Made by a program: the position numbers and the translations under genes. Below, one piece after another: positions 36,591 through 46,214 of a stretch of DNA of 64,000 nucleotides (position 1 is the stretch's first letter; each line of letters begins with the position of its first letter). The DNA comes from an uncultured Flavobacteriales bacterium (GTDB lineage Bacteria > Bacteroidota > Bacteroidia > Flavobacteriales_E > Vicingaceae): positions 62,001 through 126,000 of the forward strand of contig CAJQON010000003.1 of the NCBI GenBank assembly GCA_905479995.1, given 5' to 3'. The notes under the pieces were generated by a model, which saw only the letters and a list, made by a program, of their open reading frames with translations, did no database searches and was not told where the DNA came from.

Positions 36591-37616
36591 ATGAATAATA
36601 ATTTACCTTCTGTATCAATCGTTATTCCAGCAAGGAACGAAGAAAAGTACATCGAAAAATGTATTCTTTCTTTGCTAAATAACACCTACCCATCTGAGTT
36701 AACCACCATTTACGTTTGCGATGGGTTAAGCGATGATAATACGAGAGAAATTATTGCAGAAATTTCTAATGCACATCCAAATGTAGTTTTACTCGACAAT
36801 AAAAAACAAACTACTCCATTTGCACTGAACATTGGATTGAGAAAATCGGATTCAGCTATAAAAATAATACTAGGGGCACACTCAGAAATGGATGAAAATT
36901 TTATTTCTGAAAATGTAAAGGCTTTTAGCAATGATGATGCAATTGGTTGCACCGGAGGTGTTTTGGAGAATGTTTATGAAACTAAAACTTCTGAAATTAT
37001 AGGGCTAGCCATGTCGTCTTCATTTGGCGTTGGTAATGCCCACTTTAGAACAGGAGCTAAAGATGGTTTTGTTGACACAGTTGCTTTTGGAGCATACAAA
37101 AAAGAAGTTTTTGAACAAAGTGGCTATTTTGATGAGAGCCTAACCAGAAACCAAGATGATGAGTTTAATTTTAGAATCCTTAAAAATGGATTCAAGATTT
37201 ATCTTTCTAAAGCAATAAAATGTAAATATTACGTTCGTGGAAGTTACAAAAAACTATTCCGTCAATATTATCAATACGGCTATTGGAAAGTTTTCGTTAA
37301 CAAAAAACATAAAACGGTTACAAGCATTAGACAATTAATTCCTTTATTTTTTGTACTATTTTTAACACTCGGACCACTTTGCGTATTTATTCATTGGTAT
37401 TTACTAATTGCTTATTCTTCTGTTTTAAGCTTCTATCTAATATTAGCAGGTTTTTCGGCAGCAAAAACAGCCAGTAATACCAGCTACATCTTACCATTAA
37501 TTTACAGTTTTGTCCTTTTGCATTTAAGCTATGGATTCGGGTATTTGGTAGGATTAGTCGATTTTTTACTCTTAAATAAAAACCCGAATAAAAACAAAAC
37601 AAGAATGTCGAGGTAA
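36591..37616 (+). CDS. GT2 family glycosyltransferase, ExoA-like
   Basis: A 341-residue membrane-associated GT-A enzyme. It starts with VSIVIPARNEEKYIEKCI, has VCDGLSDDNTREII (about 42-55), a DxD-equivalent region ILGAHSEMDENF, and the ENQDDE-type NQDDEFNFRI motif (about 183-192) seen in ExoA-like transferases. The last 90 residues contain three or four hydrophobic helices (PLFFVLFLTLGPLCVFI onward). It probably adds a sugar to an undecaprenyl-linked acceptor. Transcription continues from the GT4 gene. After its stop there is a 92-base gap with a new promoter box before wecB. Confidence 0.85.
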   Translation: MNNNLPSVSIVIPARNEEKYIEKCILSLLNNTYPSELTTIYVCDGLSDDNTREIIAEISNAHPNVVLLDNKKQTTPFALNIGLRKSDSAIKIILGAHSEMDENFISENVKAFSNDDAIGCTGGVLENVYETKTSEIIGLAMSSSFGVGNAHFRTGAKDGFVDTVAFGAYKKEVFEQSGYFDESLTRNQDDEFNFRILKNGFKIYLSKAIKCKYYVRGSYKKLFRQYYQYGYWKVFVNKKHKTVTSIRQLIPLFFVLFLTLGPLCVFIHWYLLIAYSSVLSFYLILAGFSAAKTASNTSYILPLIYSFVLLHLSYGFGYLVGLVDFLLLNKNPNKNKTRMSR

Positions 37617-37643
37617 TTATGCTCTATACTCTTGCTATTTTGA

Positions 37644-37651
37644 TAAATTTG
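37644..37651 (+). promoter_or_regulatory. -7 promoter box upstream of wecB
   Basis: TAAATTTG matches TAnnTTTG, 57 bases before the wecB ATG. No good TTG sits at the expected -33 distance. Downstream, 8-base arms TTAATTGT (37671-37678) and ACAATTAA (37684-37691) form a small AT-rich inverted repeat in the leader. Confidence 0.4.
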
Positions 37652-37708
37652 TAAATTATTGACATCATTATTAATTGTTTATGACAATTAAATAAAATAT
37701 TTAGACCC

Positions 37709-38785
37709 ATGAAAATACTAACCATAGTAGGAGCCAGACCACAATTTGTGAAAGCTGCAGCACTGAGTAGAGCTTTTAAAAAGCATAGTAATATTGAAGA
37801 AATTATTGTGCACACTGGACAGCATTTTGATGAAAATATGAGTGACATATTTTTTACGGAAATGGAAATTCCTCAACCTAAATATAATTTAGACATTAAC
37901 AGTGTTGGTCATGGTGCTATGACAGGAAGGATGCTTGAAGGAATTGAAGAGCTTCTCTTAAAAGAAAAACCTGATTTACTTTTAGTATATGGCGATACCA
38001 ACTCTACCATTGCTGGTGCTTTAGCAGCAAAAAAATTGCACATTAAAATTGCACACGTTGAAGCAGGATTAAGAAGTTTTAACATGGAAATGCCAGAAGA
38101 AGTAAATAGAATTTTAACCGATCGTATTTCTGATTATTTATTTTGCCCTACTTCAACTGCCATTAACAACTTAAACAAGGAAGGTTACGAAAATATTGAT
38201 TGCACCATAGTAAATTGTGGTGATGTAATGCAAGATGCTGCCAACTTTTACGCTCAAAAAAGCGAAGAAAAATCTACCGTAATTAAAGATATTAAGTTAA
38301 ACAACTTTATCCTTTGTACGCTTCACCGTGCAGAAAACACAGACGATATTGACCGATTATCCTCTATTGTAAATGCCTTAAATACCATTAACAAAACAAC
38401 ACCTATCGTTCTTCCTTTACACCCTAGAACTAAAAATAAAATTAAGGATGCTGGTTTAAAACTGGAGGTTAATATTATTGATCCAGTTGGATATTTTGAC
38501 ATGATTGAGTTGTTAAAAAACTGTTCATTAGTAATGACGGACAGCGGAGGTCTTCAAAAAGAAGCTTTCTTTTTTGAGAAAAACTGTGTAACCATGAGAG
38601 ATCAAACTGAATGGGTAGAACTAATAGAAAACAATGTTAATGTTTTGGTAGGTGCAGATGAGAAAGCAATTTTAGCTGGTGTAGAAAAGATGCTTGAAAA
38701 CAAACCTGATTTTTCAATTAATTTATATGGAAATGGTATTGCTTGCAATAACATTGCAACCGAAATATTAAAATCAATTCAATAA
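37709..38785 (+). CDS. wecB: UDP-N-acetylglucosamine 2-epimerase (non-hydrolysing)
   Basis: Interconverts UDP-GlcNAc and UDP-ManNAc in the cytoplasm. The 358-residue protein shows the GT-B-like epimerase signature: MKILTIVGARPQFVKAAALS, VHTGQHFDENMSDIFF, VYGDTNSTIAGALAA, HVEAGLRSFNMEMPEEVNRI with catalytic acidic residues, LCTLHRAENTD and LVMTDSGGLQKEAFFF. No wecC (UDP-ManNAc dehydrogenase) is adjacent, so UDP-ManNAc may be used directly or oxidised by an enzyme coded elsewhere. Its 3' end overlaps the convergent gene by 12 bases. Confidence 0.95.
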   Translation: MKILTIVGARPQFVKAAALSRAFKKHSNIEEIIVHTGQHFDENMSDIFFTEMEIPQPKYNLDINSVGHGAMTGRMLEGIEELLLKEKPDLLLVYGDTNSTIAGALAAKKLHIKIAHVEAGLRSFNMEMPEEVNRILTDRISDYLFCPTSTAINNLNKEGYENIDCTIVNCGDVMQDAANFYAQKSEEKSTVIKDIKLNNFILCTLHRAENTDDIDRLSSIVNALNTINKTTPIVLPLHPRTKNKIKDAGLKLEVNIIDPVGYFDMIELLKNCSLVMTDSGGLQKEAFFFEKNCVTMRDQTEWVELIENNVNVLVGADEKAILAGVEKMLENKPDFSINLYGNGIACNNIATEILKSIQ

Positions 38786-39994
38786 ATACCCAATCGCATT
38801 TTTAGTAATTTGCTGGAGAGAAGGATCGTTTTTCTGTTCCAAACACCAGTCTTCAGCTCCTAAGTTAATAATTTTACCCGAAGTTGAATCTGATTGAAAT
38901 TCAAAAATAGCTTTAATCCCTTTTATACCGCTTGGCGTAATAGATTGGTTGTACGCCAAAATATTCTTTATATAATACTTGTTCAATGTAGAATCAATAA
39001 TAGGCTCATTTCCATTCCAAGTAACTGGTGGAGAATTATATAAAGTTGCGTTTAAACGAACACCTTCAACACCATTAAAAATAGTATGTTTCTTTTCCTT
39101 TATAAGGTAATCTACCGAATCAGATTTTCCTCCAAAATGAAGCGAGGTTCCGAAAATATCACGAGGAGGTGCGTTATCATAACCTAACCAACTCTCAATA
39201 GCATCAGATTTTAATTCATCATACAAAAACACTTCATTCTTATCTTTACTATACCAACATACATTGTTTAGCGCGTAACTTGACATTAACAACACATTTC
39301 CTCCTTTAGCAATATATGCTTGCAAATTACTTCTCATTGTTGGTGTCCAAAAAGAAGACTTCCCATAAATAATTAACAACTTAGAATTTTGGAAATCATT
39401 ATTTTCCAAATCACAATCTGTTGTGTAATTAACACTATAAACATTTTCTAACTCATTAAAAAACGAACCTAAACCTAAAGTATATTCATCTATGTAATTT
39501 GTTCTGCTAAAACTAGTTGATGCTATCTTCTCAGAAAAAACTGAAGCCTCTTTTACTTTCTGGTACAACAAGTTATTCATTAAAGGATAAACAACAGTTA
39601 TATCAACAGTACTGTTTCCTTTTACCACAATAGGATAGCGATCAGCAATGGTATAAATACCCGGTTTTAAGGTTAAAGGAAGTTGAAAGTGACTCATCGA
39701 ATGTTTCTCAATTCCATCTTTTAAAACATTGATAGGCAATTTTATATCTCTTTCTAAATTTAGGTCTACATTACCAACTTCATTACCAGAAATAGCTTTA
39801 ATAGTAACTGTTTTACTTGAACTTATTGGAGCTTTGGTTGTAGCGTAAATCAATACCTCATCACCTGCAACATAAGAAGTCTTGTCCACACAAAACTGGT
39901 CTATAGATAAATCCAATACATCCATTTTTAACAGAATTGCGGCAAGCAATCCTACTAAAACAATCAACTTTATTATCTTTAGCTCCTTAAACAT
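38774..39994 (-). CDS. membrane-anchored protein with DMFase-beta-like C-terminal domain
   Basis: A 406-residue protein with one N-terminal helix (IIKLIVLVGLLAAILLKMDV) and the rest outside the cytoplasm. Residues about 30-130 look like a beta-sandwich (SYVAGDEVLIYATTKA). The remainder, with KLLIIYGKSSFWTPTMRSNLQAYIAKGGNVLLMSSY and INLGAEDWCL, resembles the C-terminal domain of N,N-dimethylformamidase beta subunits, a class-I glutamine-amidotransferase-like fold; I see no catalytic Cys-His pair. Function is unknown. It is read against the glycan locus: its start is three bases from the divergent ligase-like gene and its end overlaps wecB. Confidence 0.6.
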   Translation of the reverse strand: MFKELKIIKLIVLVGLLAAILLKMDVLDLSIDQFCVDKTSYVAGDEVLIYATTKAPISSSKTVTIKAISGNEVGNVDLNLERDIKLPINVLKDGIEKHSMSHFQLPLTLKPGIYTIADRYPIVVKGNSTVDITVVYPLMNNLLYQKVKEASVFSEKIASTSFSRTNYIDEYTLGLGSFFNELENVYSVNYTTDCDLENNDFQNSKLLIIYGKSSFWTPTMRSNLQAYIAKGGNVLLMSSYALNNVCWYSKDKNEVFLYDELKSDAIESWLGYDNAPPRDIFGTSLHFGGKSDSVDYLIKEKKHTIFNGVEGVRLNATLYNSPPVTWNGNEPIIDSTLNKYYIKNILAYNQSITPSGIKGIKAIFEFQSDSTSGKIINLGAEDWCLEQKNDPSLQQITKNAIGYLLN

Positions 39995-39997
39995 GAA

Positions 39998-41200
39998 ATG
40001 AATTTCAAGAACCTCAAATATAAGGCAAATTATTATCTGTTATTGCTCTTGGCTTTTGTTATTCCTTTAGAACGAAAATTAATTGCCCCAATTACCATTT
40101 TATTCCTTGTTAGTTCTTTGTTTAACGCAGTTTATAAATTTAAAGAGCGTAAAAAACTTTTGTTATTTGGCATAATCTTCGTTCAATATTTAATTGGCTT
40201 ATTTTATACCAACAACCTCGATTTTGGATTGAAAGATATTATGACCAAGCTCCCGTTAATACTTGTTCCCATTGCCTTTTTTATTTCAACAATTAACATT
40301 AAAGATAAATTAATTAACATCTTAAAATCGTTTATTGACGGTTGTTTTGTATCTACTGTTATTGCAATAATTTATGCGCTTATTCAGTACTTTTTTACCA
40401 ACGATGCTGCAGCATTTTTTTATGGAAGAATAGCATTATTCTCTCACAGTAGCTATTTGTCAATGCTATTGTGCATGGCCATAATTAGTATCTACTATTT
40501 TTCACTCAGTAAAAAAGGAATCTACAAACCCTTAACTACACTTTTTTTGTTGACTCTGTTTTCAATTTACATTTTACTACTCGCTTCTAAAACAGGCTTA
40601 ATAACAATGTTAATTTCTCATTTAATCTTTATTGGCTATTGGATTATTAAAGAGAAAAAATACTTAATTGGAGCATTAATATTTTTCATTATTGCTAGCG
40701 GATTTTTAACTATATATAAAAGCTCTACAGTATTTAAAGCACGAATAGATGAATTATCTTCCATTACCAAAAACGACAATACTAATACTTCAACAGCTGC
40801 CCGAGGAACTATATGGAAATCGGCATTGCACTTAATCATTCAACAACCTATTTTAGGCTATGGTACTGGAGATGGTAAAGATGCATTAATAGAGGAATAT
40901 ATTAAAAATGACTATACTTATTTTGCCGAAAAACAATTGAATGCCCACAACCAATTCATTCAAACATCATTATCTATCGGTTTATCTGGAGGAATTATTT
41001 TATTGGCAATGATTTTACTTCCACTTTACTATGCTATAAAACATAAAAAAATAATATACATAGGTTTTTTAAGCTTAATCTTAATCAATCTTTTAACAGA
41101 ATCAATGTTAGAACGTCAAATTGGTGTTGCCTTTTACTCTTTATTTAACATTGTATTTTTTACAGCCTATTTTATTCCATCAATCAAGAAAACTACTTAA
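39998..41200 (+). CDS. O-antigen ligase family protein (WaaL/Wzy-like)
   Basis: A 400-residue integral membrane protein with about eleven hydrophobic segments. The family landmark is the periplasmic loop near residues 260-320 with STAARGTIWKSALHLI and LGYGTGDGKDALIEEY followed by AHNQFIQTSLSIGLSGGII, where the His-containing AHNQF motif matches the Wzy_C/O-antigen ligase domain. It either attaches finished glycan to lipid A-core or polymerises units; a separate Wzy-like protein upstream favours ligase. The start overlaps the promoter zone of the divergent gene, and the stop overlaps the next start (TAATG). Confidence 0.8.
   Translation: MNFKNLKYKANYYLLLLLAFVIPLERKLIAPITILFLVSSLFNAVYKFKERKKLLLFGIIFVQYLIGLFYTNNLDFGLKDIMTKLPLILVPIAFFISTINIKDKLINILKSFIDGCFVSTVIAIIYALIQYFFTNDAAAFFYGRIALFSHSSYLSMLLCMAIISIYYFSLSKKGIYKPLTTLFLLTLFSIYILLLASKTGLITMLISHLIFIGYWIIKEKKYLIGALIFFIIASGFLTIYKSSTVFKARIDELSSITKNDNTNTSTAARGTIWKSALHLIIQQPILGYGTGDGKDALIEEYIKNDYTYFAEKQLNAHNQFIQTSLSIGLSGGIILLAMILLPLYYAIKHKKIIYIGFLSLILINLLTESMLERQIGVAFYSLFNIVFFTAYFIPSIKKTT
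40015..40022 (-). promoter_or_regulatory. -7 promoter box of the divergent DMFase-like gene
   Basis: TATATTTG on the minus strand, 20 bases before the ATG at 39994. The box lies inside codons 6-9 of the ligase-like gene. Confidence 0.4.
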
Positions 41201-42453
41201 TGTATTTAATTTTTGTATTAATTTTTACAGTTGTTGTCCTATTAATGGACCTCTATTTTTTTCGATCTATAAAATACGTAAGCAGAAATTTAAAACCTCG
41301 AGCTCAACAAATCATTAAAATATCTTATTGGAGCATTACAGCTTTTGTATTTTTATTTTTGTTGGTAGCAGCATCTTACTTTATTACTAAAACCCCACCG
41401 CCTAAATTTGCTCGAACCTACCTCATGGGTTTTATACTTATTGTTACCGTTTGTAAAATAATCGGTTCAGTATTTTTACTATTATTTGATTTATTTAGAG
41501 CTATTCTTTTTATCATCAATAAAAGTATTTACCGAAAAGTTGAACCAAGCGCAAGTAAATCAGCAATATCAAGAGCTGAATTTTTAAAAAAAGCAGCTTT
41601 AATTACAGCAGCCATTCCCTTTGGAACCATGATATATGGCGTTTTAAAATCAGCTTTTGATTATACTATTCACCGTATTGATTTAGAAATAAGTAACCTT
41701 CCCACCTCCTTTAAAGGTTTAAAAATAGTTCAACTATCAGACATCCACACAGGTAGCTTTATGACCGACTCTCCCCTACAAGAAGTAGTTGATATAGTAA
41801 ACAAAGAAAATCCTGATCTTATTTTTTTTACGGGCGATTTAGTAAATGAAATTAGTGAAGAAGCCATTCCTTTTATTAGTGTTTTGAGCCAATTAAAAGC
41901 CAAACATGGTATATTTTCTATATTGGGAAACCACGATTATGGCGACTATTTTTATGCTCAAGAAGACAAAATAGGTAAAGCGCACAATTATGATTTGATG
42001 AAAAAAATTCATCAAAAAATGGGGTGGAATTTATTGTTAAATGACAGCTCCATCATCCAAAAAGGCGAAGATAAATTAGCTATACTAGGTGTTGAAAACT
42101 GGGGAGACAAAGGAAGGTTCCCAAAATATGGAGACATAGATAAAGCAAAAGAAAACTGCTCACCTACTGACATTAAATTGCTTTTGAGTCACGACCCTTC
42201 GCACTGGGAAGCAAAAGTTTTACCTACTCATTCAGACATCGCTATTACATTTTCTGGACATACGCACGGTATGCAATTTGGCATAGAAATTCCTGGATTT
42301 AAATGGAGCCCTTCACAATACATTTACGACCAATGGGCAGGATTGTATCGCAAAAACAAACAACAAATCTATGTCAATAGGGGCATCGGTTTTCTTGGAT
42401 ACCCAGGTAGAGTTGGTATATTGCCTGAAATTTCAGTATTTACCCTCGCATAA
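41200..42453 (+). CDS. membrane-anchored metallophosphoesterase
   Basis: A 417-residue protein. Three to four N-terminal hydrophobic helices (to about residue 155) precede a calcineurin-like phosphoesterase domain with all dimetal motifs: QLSDIHTGSF (about 181-190), FTGDLVNE, LGNHDYGDYFY, LLSHDP and FSGHTHGMQFG. Such proteins cleave phosphomonoesters or diphosphates, some of lipid substrates at the membrane (for example UDP-diacylglucosamine hydrolase relatives and YkuE). The gene is coupled to the ligase-like gene by TAATG overlap, so action on a lipid carrier or lipid A is possible but unproved. The next gene starts on the base after its stop. Confidence 0.88.
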   Translation: MYLIFVLIFTVVVLLMDLYFFRSIKYVSRNLKPRAQQIIKISYWSITAFVFLFLLVAASYFITKTPPPKFARTYLMGFILIVTVCKIIGSVFLLLFDLFRAILFIINKSIYRKVEPSASKSAISRAEFLKKAALITAAIPFGTMIYGVLKSAFDYTIHRIDLEISNLPTSFKGLKIVQLSDIHTGSFMTDSPLQEVVDIVNKENPDLIFFTGDLVNEISEEAIPFISVLSQLKAKHGIFSILGNHDYGDYFYAQEDKIGKAHNYDLMKKIHQKMGWNLLLNDSSIIQKGEDKLAILGVENWGDKGRFPKYGDIDKAKENCSPTDIKLLLSHDPSHWEAKVLPTHSDIAITFSGHTHGMQFGIEIPGFKWSPSQYIYDQWAGLYRKNKQQIYVNRGIGFLGYPGRVGILPEISVFTLA

Positions 42454-43359
42454 ATGAAAAAGATCAACATCATATTCCTTCTAGTGCTTAGCAGTAATTT
42501 ATTGCTAGCACAAGACTATGTAGACTTACTTAAAACTCATTACGCTATAACTCCTCAAAATAATTTTGATAGCATTGGAGGATCAACCGATATTAAAGAA
42601 TTGAAACTTGATTTAACCTTACCAATTCTTTTAAAAAATAAAAATGCATTAATTACTGGCTTAGCAATCGATCAGACAACACTTAAATTAAACCCAAACG
42701 CCAACAGTTCAAACCTAACATCTATAAGTTTAAAAATAGGAATGCAAATTAAACACTCTGAAAAAGTTAGTGGAACGTATTTGTTTTTACCAAAAATTGG
42801 ATCCGACTTTAAAAACATTAATTCTCGAGACTATCAATTTGGAGGTTTGGCATTACTTAAATTTAAAAAAAGTGCTACTTTTAAATACAATGCAGGTGTT
42901 TATTATAACAAAGAGTTATTTGGCCCTTTTGTAGTACCTTTATTGGGGTTTTACTACAAAAGTAACAACCAAAAATTTGAAGCTAACCTTACCTTACCAA
43001 TATGGGCAGATATTAACTATAAACTTAATAAATGGATGAATGTTGGTATGAATTTCGAAGCATATGCACGTAGTTATAACCTAGGGTTAAACAATGCCTA
43101 TGTGGTTAAAAAGTCCAATGAACTATTTGGTTACTTCCAATTTAAAATAAAGAATAGTTTTATAATTCAAAACAAAGTAGGCTACTCTATTGGAAGAGCA
43201 TATAACGTTTATGAGTACAATGATAAGAATGACCTTACGGTCTCTGCTTTTAAATTTGGAGATGATAGAAAACTACTCAACACAACTTTTCAAAACGGAA
43301 TGATATTTAAAGTGAGATTAATTTACCGATTTGACCTCGGAAAAACGATAGAAAACTAA
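42454..43359 (+). CDS. DUF6268-like outer-membrane beta-barrel protein
   Basis: A 301-residue product with a signal peptide (MKKINIIFLLVLSSNLLLA, then Q). The remainder alternates polar and hydrophobic residues in strand-length units with many aromatic ends (FKYNAGVYYNKE, FEANLTLPIWADINYKL, VGMNFEAYARSY, FQNGMIFKVRLIYRFDL), as in transmembrane beta barrels. Spacing and the final strand suit the DUF6268 family of Bacteroidota. Function unknown. It starts immediately after the metallophosphoesterase stop and is the last gene of that transcript. Confidence 0.7.
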   Translation: MKKINIIFLLVLSSNLLLAQDYVDLLKTHYAITPQNNFDSIGGSTDIKELKLDLTLPILLKNKNALITGLAIDQTTLKLNPNANSSNLTSISLKIGMQIKHSEKVSGTYLFLPKIGSDFKNINSRDYQFGGLALLKFKKSATFKYNAGVYYNKELFGPFVVPLLGFYYKSNNQKFEANLTLPIWADINYKLNKWMNVGMNFEAYARSYNLGLNNAYVVKKSNELFGYFQFKIKNSFIIQNKVGYSIGRAYNVYEYNDKNDLTVSAFKFGDDRKLLNTTFQNGMIFKVRLIYRFDLGKTIEN

Positions 43360-43563
43360 TTAACTAATCGAAGCAATTATTCACATTACTCCAGCAAACC
43401 CTCGTATTAAGCCTGTTTAATGCAAAACTAAGGCTTTCAACATTTTACATCGTTTTAGAACCCTAAAAATAAAGTGTTTAAAATTTCACGGTTACGAAGA
43501 TAACTGTTATTTTTACATTAGAATTGGTTGACAACCTATTTTACTACTACAACTACTACATTA

Positions 43564-46179
43564 ATGATTGACTACTACCTTTCAAAATGCAAATACCTAT
43601 TGGTATTATTAATTTGCTTGTGTTTCACAAGCAATATTATTGGACAAACCATAACGCAACCTTCCTCTGGAACTTCCTCTGCAACAATAACTTGTGGAAC
43701 CACCTACACTTACTATGACCCTGCAGGAACCTCAAGTTACGGAAGTAACCAATCAAGTGTTTACACTTTAAATCCGTCAGTTGCTGGACAATTCGTTAGA
43801 ATAAATTTTGGAACAGGAGGTTTTAATATTGAAACTTGTGGTGGAGCTTCTTGTACATGTGACTTTATTAGGATTTATGATGGAACAACAACTGGAGCAA
43901 CTCTAATTGGAAAATATTGTAGTGGCAATAGACCTGGCATAATTACATCTACAACAGGTAGTTTAACGGTAGAATGGAGTTCAGACGCCTTTACTACAGC
44001 ATCTGGATGGGTTGCTGAGGTCACCTGCGAAGCTAGCTCAACAACTCCAACGGCTATTTTTCAGCCAACATCAGGTTCAACATCACAAACAATTACGTGT
44101 GGTACTAACTATGTTTATTACGATCCAGGCGGATATGGAAATTATAGCAACAATCAATTGAGTACACTCACTCTAAACCCTTCAACTGTAGGGCAGATGG
44201 TAGAAATAGATTTTACAACAGGATGGAATAGTATTGAAGATTGTGGTGGAGCTGGATGTGATTGTGATTGGATAAAAATTTATGACGGAACAACAACTGG
44301 AGCTACTTTAATTAACACTTATTGCGATGGAAATCAACCCGGGGTCATTACTTCAACCACAGGTTCTTTAACAATAGAGTTTGACTCTGATGGAGGAACG
44401 CGTAGAGCCGGATATTATGCCTATATTTCTTGCTTTTCACCATGCGCAACCGTTGCAGGAACAGCTGCTGCTTCAGTTACATCATTGTGCGCAGGAAACA
44501 CCAGCTTATCACTTTCTGGTGAAGATCCAGCAGCAACCATACAATGGCAAGTATCTACAGATGGAGGTTCTACTTGGGCAAACATTTCAGGTGCAACTAC
44601 CGACCCTTGGGTGCAAGCTGTATCTGTTAATTCTATGTATCAAGCGTTGGTTACAAATGGCTGTACAGCCACATCTAATTCAGTTTCTGTCACAGTAAAC
44701 TGTCCAGATATTATACAAACTGTAAACGGCACTACCGTAACAACCAATATCTCCTGCGGTGGTTCGTATAACTTCTACGACAGTGGTGGTTCTGGAAGTA
44801 ACCACAGCAATGATGAAAGTGGAATGACAATCATTTGCCCTTCAACTGTGGGACAATATGTTTCTGTAGATTTCACATCATTTAGCTTAGAAAACAACTT
44901 TGATTATTTATACATTTTTGACGGAAGCGCAACAACTTCAAATTTGATTGGGGCGTATACAGGAACAATGTTAAATGGATTAACCATTACAGCAAGTTCT
45001 GCTAATACCACCGGATGTCTCTCTTTCCGAATGTTAGCTGATCCAGGTACCACAGATGCTGGATGGGAAGCATTAGTGACTTGCACCGGAACACCAGCAG
45101 CACCATATGCAACACCTGGAATTGAAGATTGCCATGGAGCATCTGTTATCTGTAGTGATGCAGCACTAACAGGTGGAACTACTGGCTTTGGAAGACAAGA
45201 ATTACCTGCTGAAGTATTTGCTCCATGTATCTTTTTTGATGGTGAAAACGAATCTCAATGGTATGTATTTTCTTCTACCACTCCAGGTACTATAGGATTT
45301 GAAATTGTGCCTGCTTCACCTACTGATTATGACTGGGCTATTTGGGGTCCATATACAACATTAGATTGTCCAGTATTCACAGCAGATTTACCCATTCGAT
45401 GTAATGCAACACAATTAATAGCAAATGGAAATACGGGATTAGTTGCTGGAGCAACTGATACTATTGAAGAAAATGGGAACTGGGCAGGAGAAGTTACTGA
45501 TGCAGACTGTAAACCATTAACTGTATTAGCTGGTGAAATCTATATTATGATGCTAGACAATTGGTCGACAACTGGTATTGGTTTTCAATTAAACTGGTCT
45601 TTAACTAATTCAAATTTAGATTGTAACCCACCACTTCCGGTTACTTTAACAAGTTACACTAGCCATTGTCAAGACAATAAAACTTTATTAAAATGGAGTA
45701 CTTCCTCAGAAATAAATAACAATTTCTTTATTATTGAAAAAGCAAATGATGATTTTGTTTTTAGTGAAATTGGAAAAGTTTTTGGCTCAGGAAGCTCTTC
45801 AATGACTCAAGAATACCAGTTTATAGATCCTGAATCGAATGCGCAAACAGCTTACTACAGATTAGTTCAAATTGATTTTAATGGTGATGCCAAATACCAC
45901 AGAATTGTCGCTTCACACTGCGAAAACGAAGGTTTTAAAGTAACTAAATCTCACCTTACTCAAAACAACCTTAACCTTGTTATAAAAAGTGGCAACAACG
46001 AAAACATTCGAGTAAACATTTATAACAGTACTGGAAAATTGATCTACAATAATTCAGAGACGCTGCAAACTGGAGAAAATTCTATTAATTGTAGAAATCT
46101 TAACATAAGCTCAGGAATTTATCTGGTTTCTATAGTTGGAGATGTGCACAAATACTCCACAAAACTGTTAAGGAAGTAA
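43564..46179 (+). CDS. CUB-domain protein with T9SS type A sorting domain
   Basis: About 871 residues from the ATG at 43564 (an in-frame TTG lies twelve codons earlier). A signal peptide (YLLVLLICLCFTSNIIGQ) is followed by two very similar CUB-like domains, each with CGGAxCxCDxIxIYDGTTTGATLI and STTGSLTxE, then an Ig/adhesion-type unit (IQWQVSTDGGSTW), a third more distant CUB copy (FDYLYIFDGSATT), a domain with HGASVICSDAAL, and a type A sorting tail ending GIYLVSIVGDVHKYSTKLLRK. CUB domains bind proteins or glycans and often calcium. It is therefore a predicted surface or released adhesin. The first two repeats look like a fairly recent duplication. Confidence 0.88.
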   Translation: MIDYYLSKCKYLLVLLICLCFTSNIIGQTITQPSSGTSSATITCGTTYTYYDPAGTSSYGSNQSSVYTLNPSVAGQFVRINFGTGGFNIETCGGASCTCDFIRIYDGTTTGATLIGKYCSGNRPGIITSTTGSLTVEWSSDAFTTASGWVAEVTCEASSTTPTAIFQPTSGSTSQTITCGTNYVYYDPGGYGNYSNNQLSTLTLNPSTVGQMVEIDFTTGWNSIEDCGGAGCDCDWIKIYDGTTTGATLINTYCDGNQPGVITSTTGSLTIEFDSDGGTRRAGYYAYISCFSPCATVAGTAAASVTSLCAGNTSLSLSGEDPAATIQWQVSTDGGSTWANISGATTDPWVQAVSVNSMYQALVTNGCTATSNSVSVTVNCPDIIQTVNGTTVTTNISCGGSYNFYDSGGSGSNHSNDESGMTIICPSTVGQYVSVDFTSFSLENNFDYLYIFDGSATTSNLIGAYTGTMLNGLTITASSANTTGCLSFRMLADPGTTDAGWEALVTCTGTPAAPYATPGIEDCHGASVICSDAALTGGTTGFGRQELPAEVFAPCIFFDGENESQWYVFSSTTPGTIGFEIVPASPTDYDWAIWGPYTTLDCPVFTADLPIRCNATQLIANGNTGLVAGATDTIEENGNWAGEVTDADCKPLTVLAGEIYIMMLDNWSTTGIGFQLNWSLTNSNLDCNPPLPVTLTSYTSHCQDNKTLLKWSTSSEINNNFFIIEKANDDFVFSEIGKVFGSGSSSMTQEYQFIDPESNAQTAYYRLVQIDFNGDAKYHRIVASHCENEGFKVTKSHLTQNNLNLVIKSGNNENIRVNIYNSTGKLIYNNSETLQTGENSINCRNLNISSGIYLVSIVGDVHKYSTKLLRK

Positions 46180-46180
46180 T

Positions 46181-46188
46181 TAAATTTG
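46181..46188 (+). promoter_or_regulatory. coaD promoter -7 box
   Basis: TAAATTTG just after the stop of the CUB gene, 26 bases before the coaD ATG. The -33 element is not obvious. Confidence 0.4.
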
Positions 46189-46214
46189 GTTTATTTGTAT
46201 AAATTAAACTAAGT

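Noticed and set aside
37671-37691. AT-rich inverted repeat in the wecB leader as a riboswitch or terminator
   Set aside because: Eight weak A/T pairs and no T-run; such repeats arise often by chance in AT-rich DNA.
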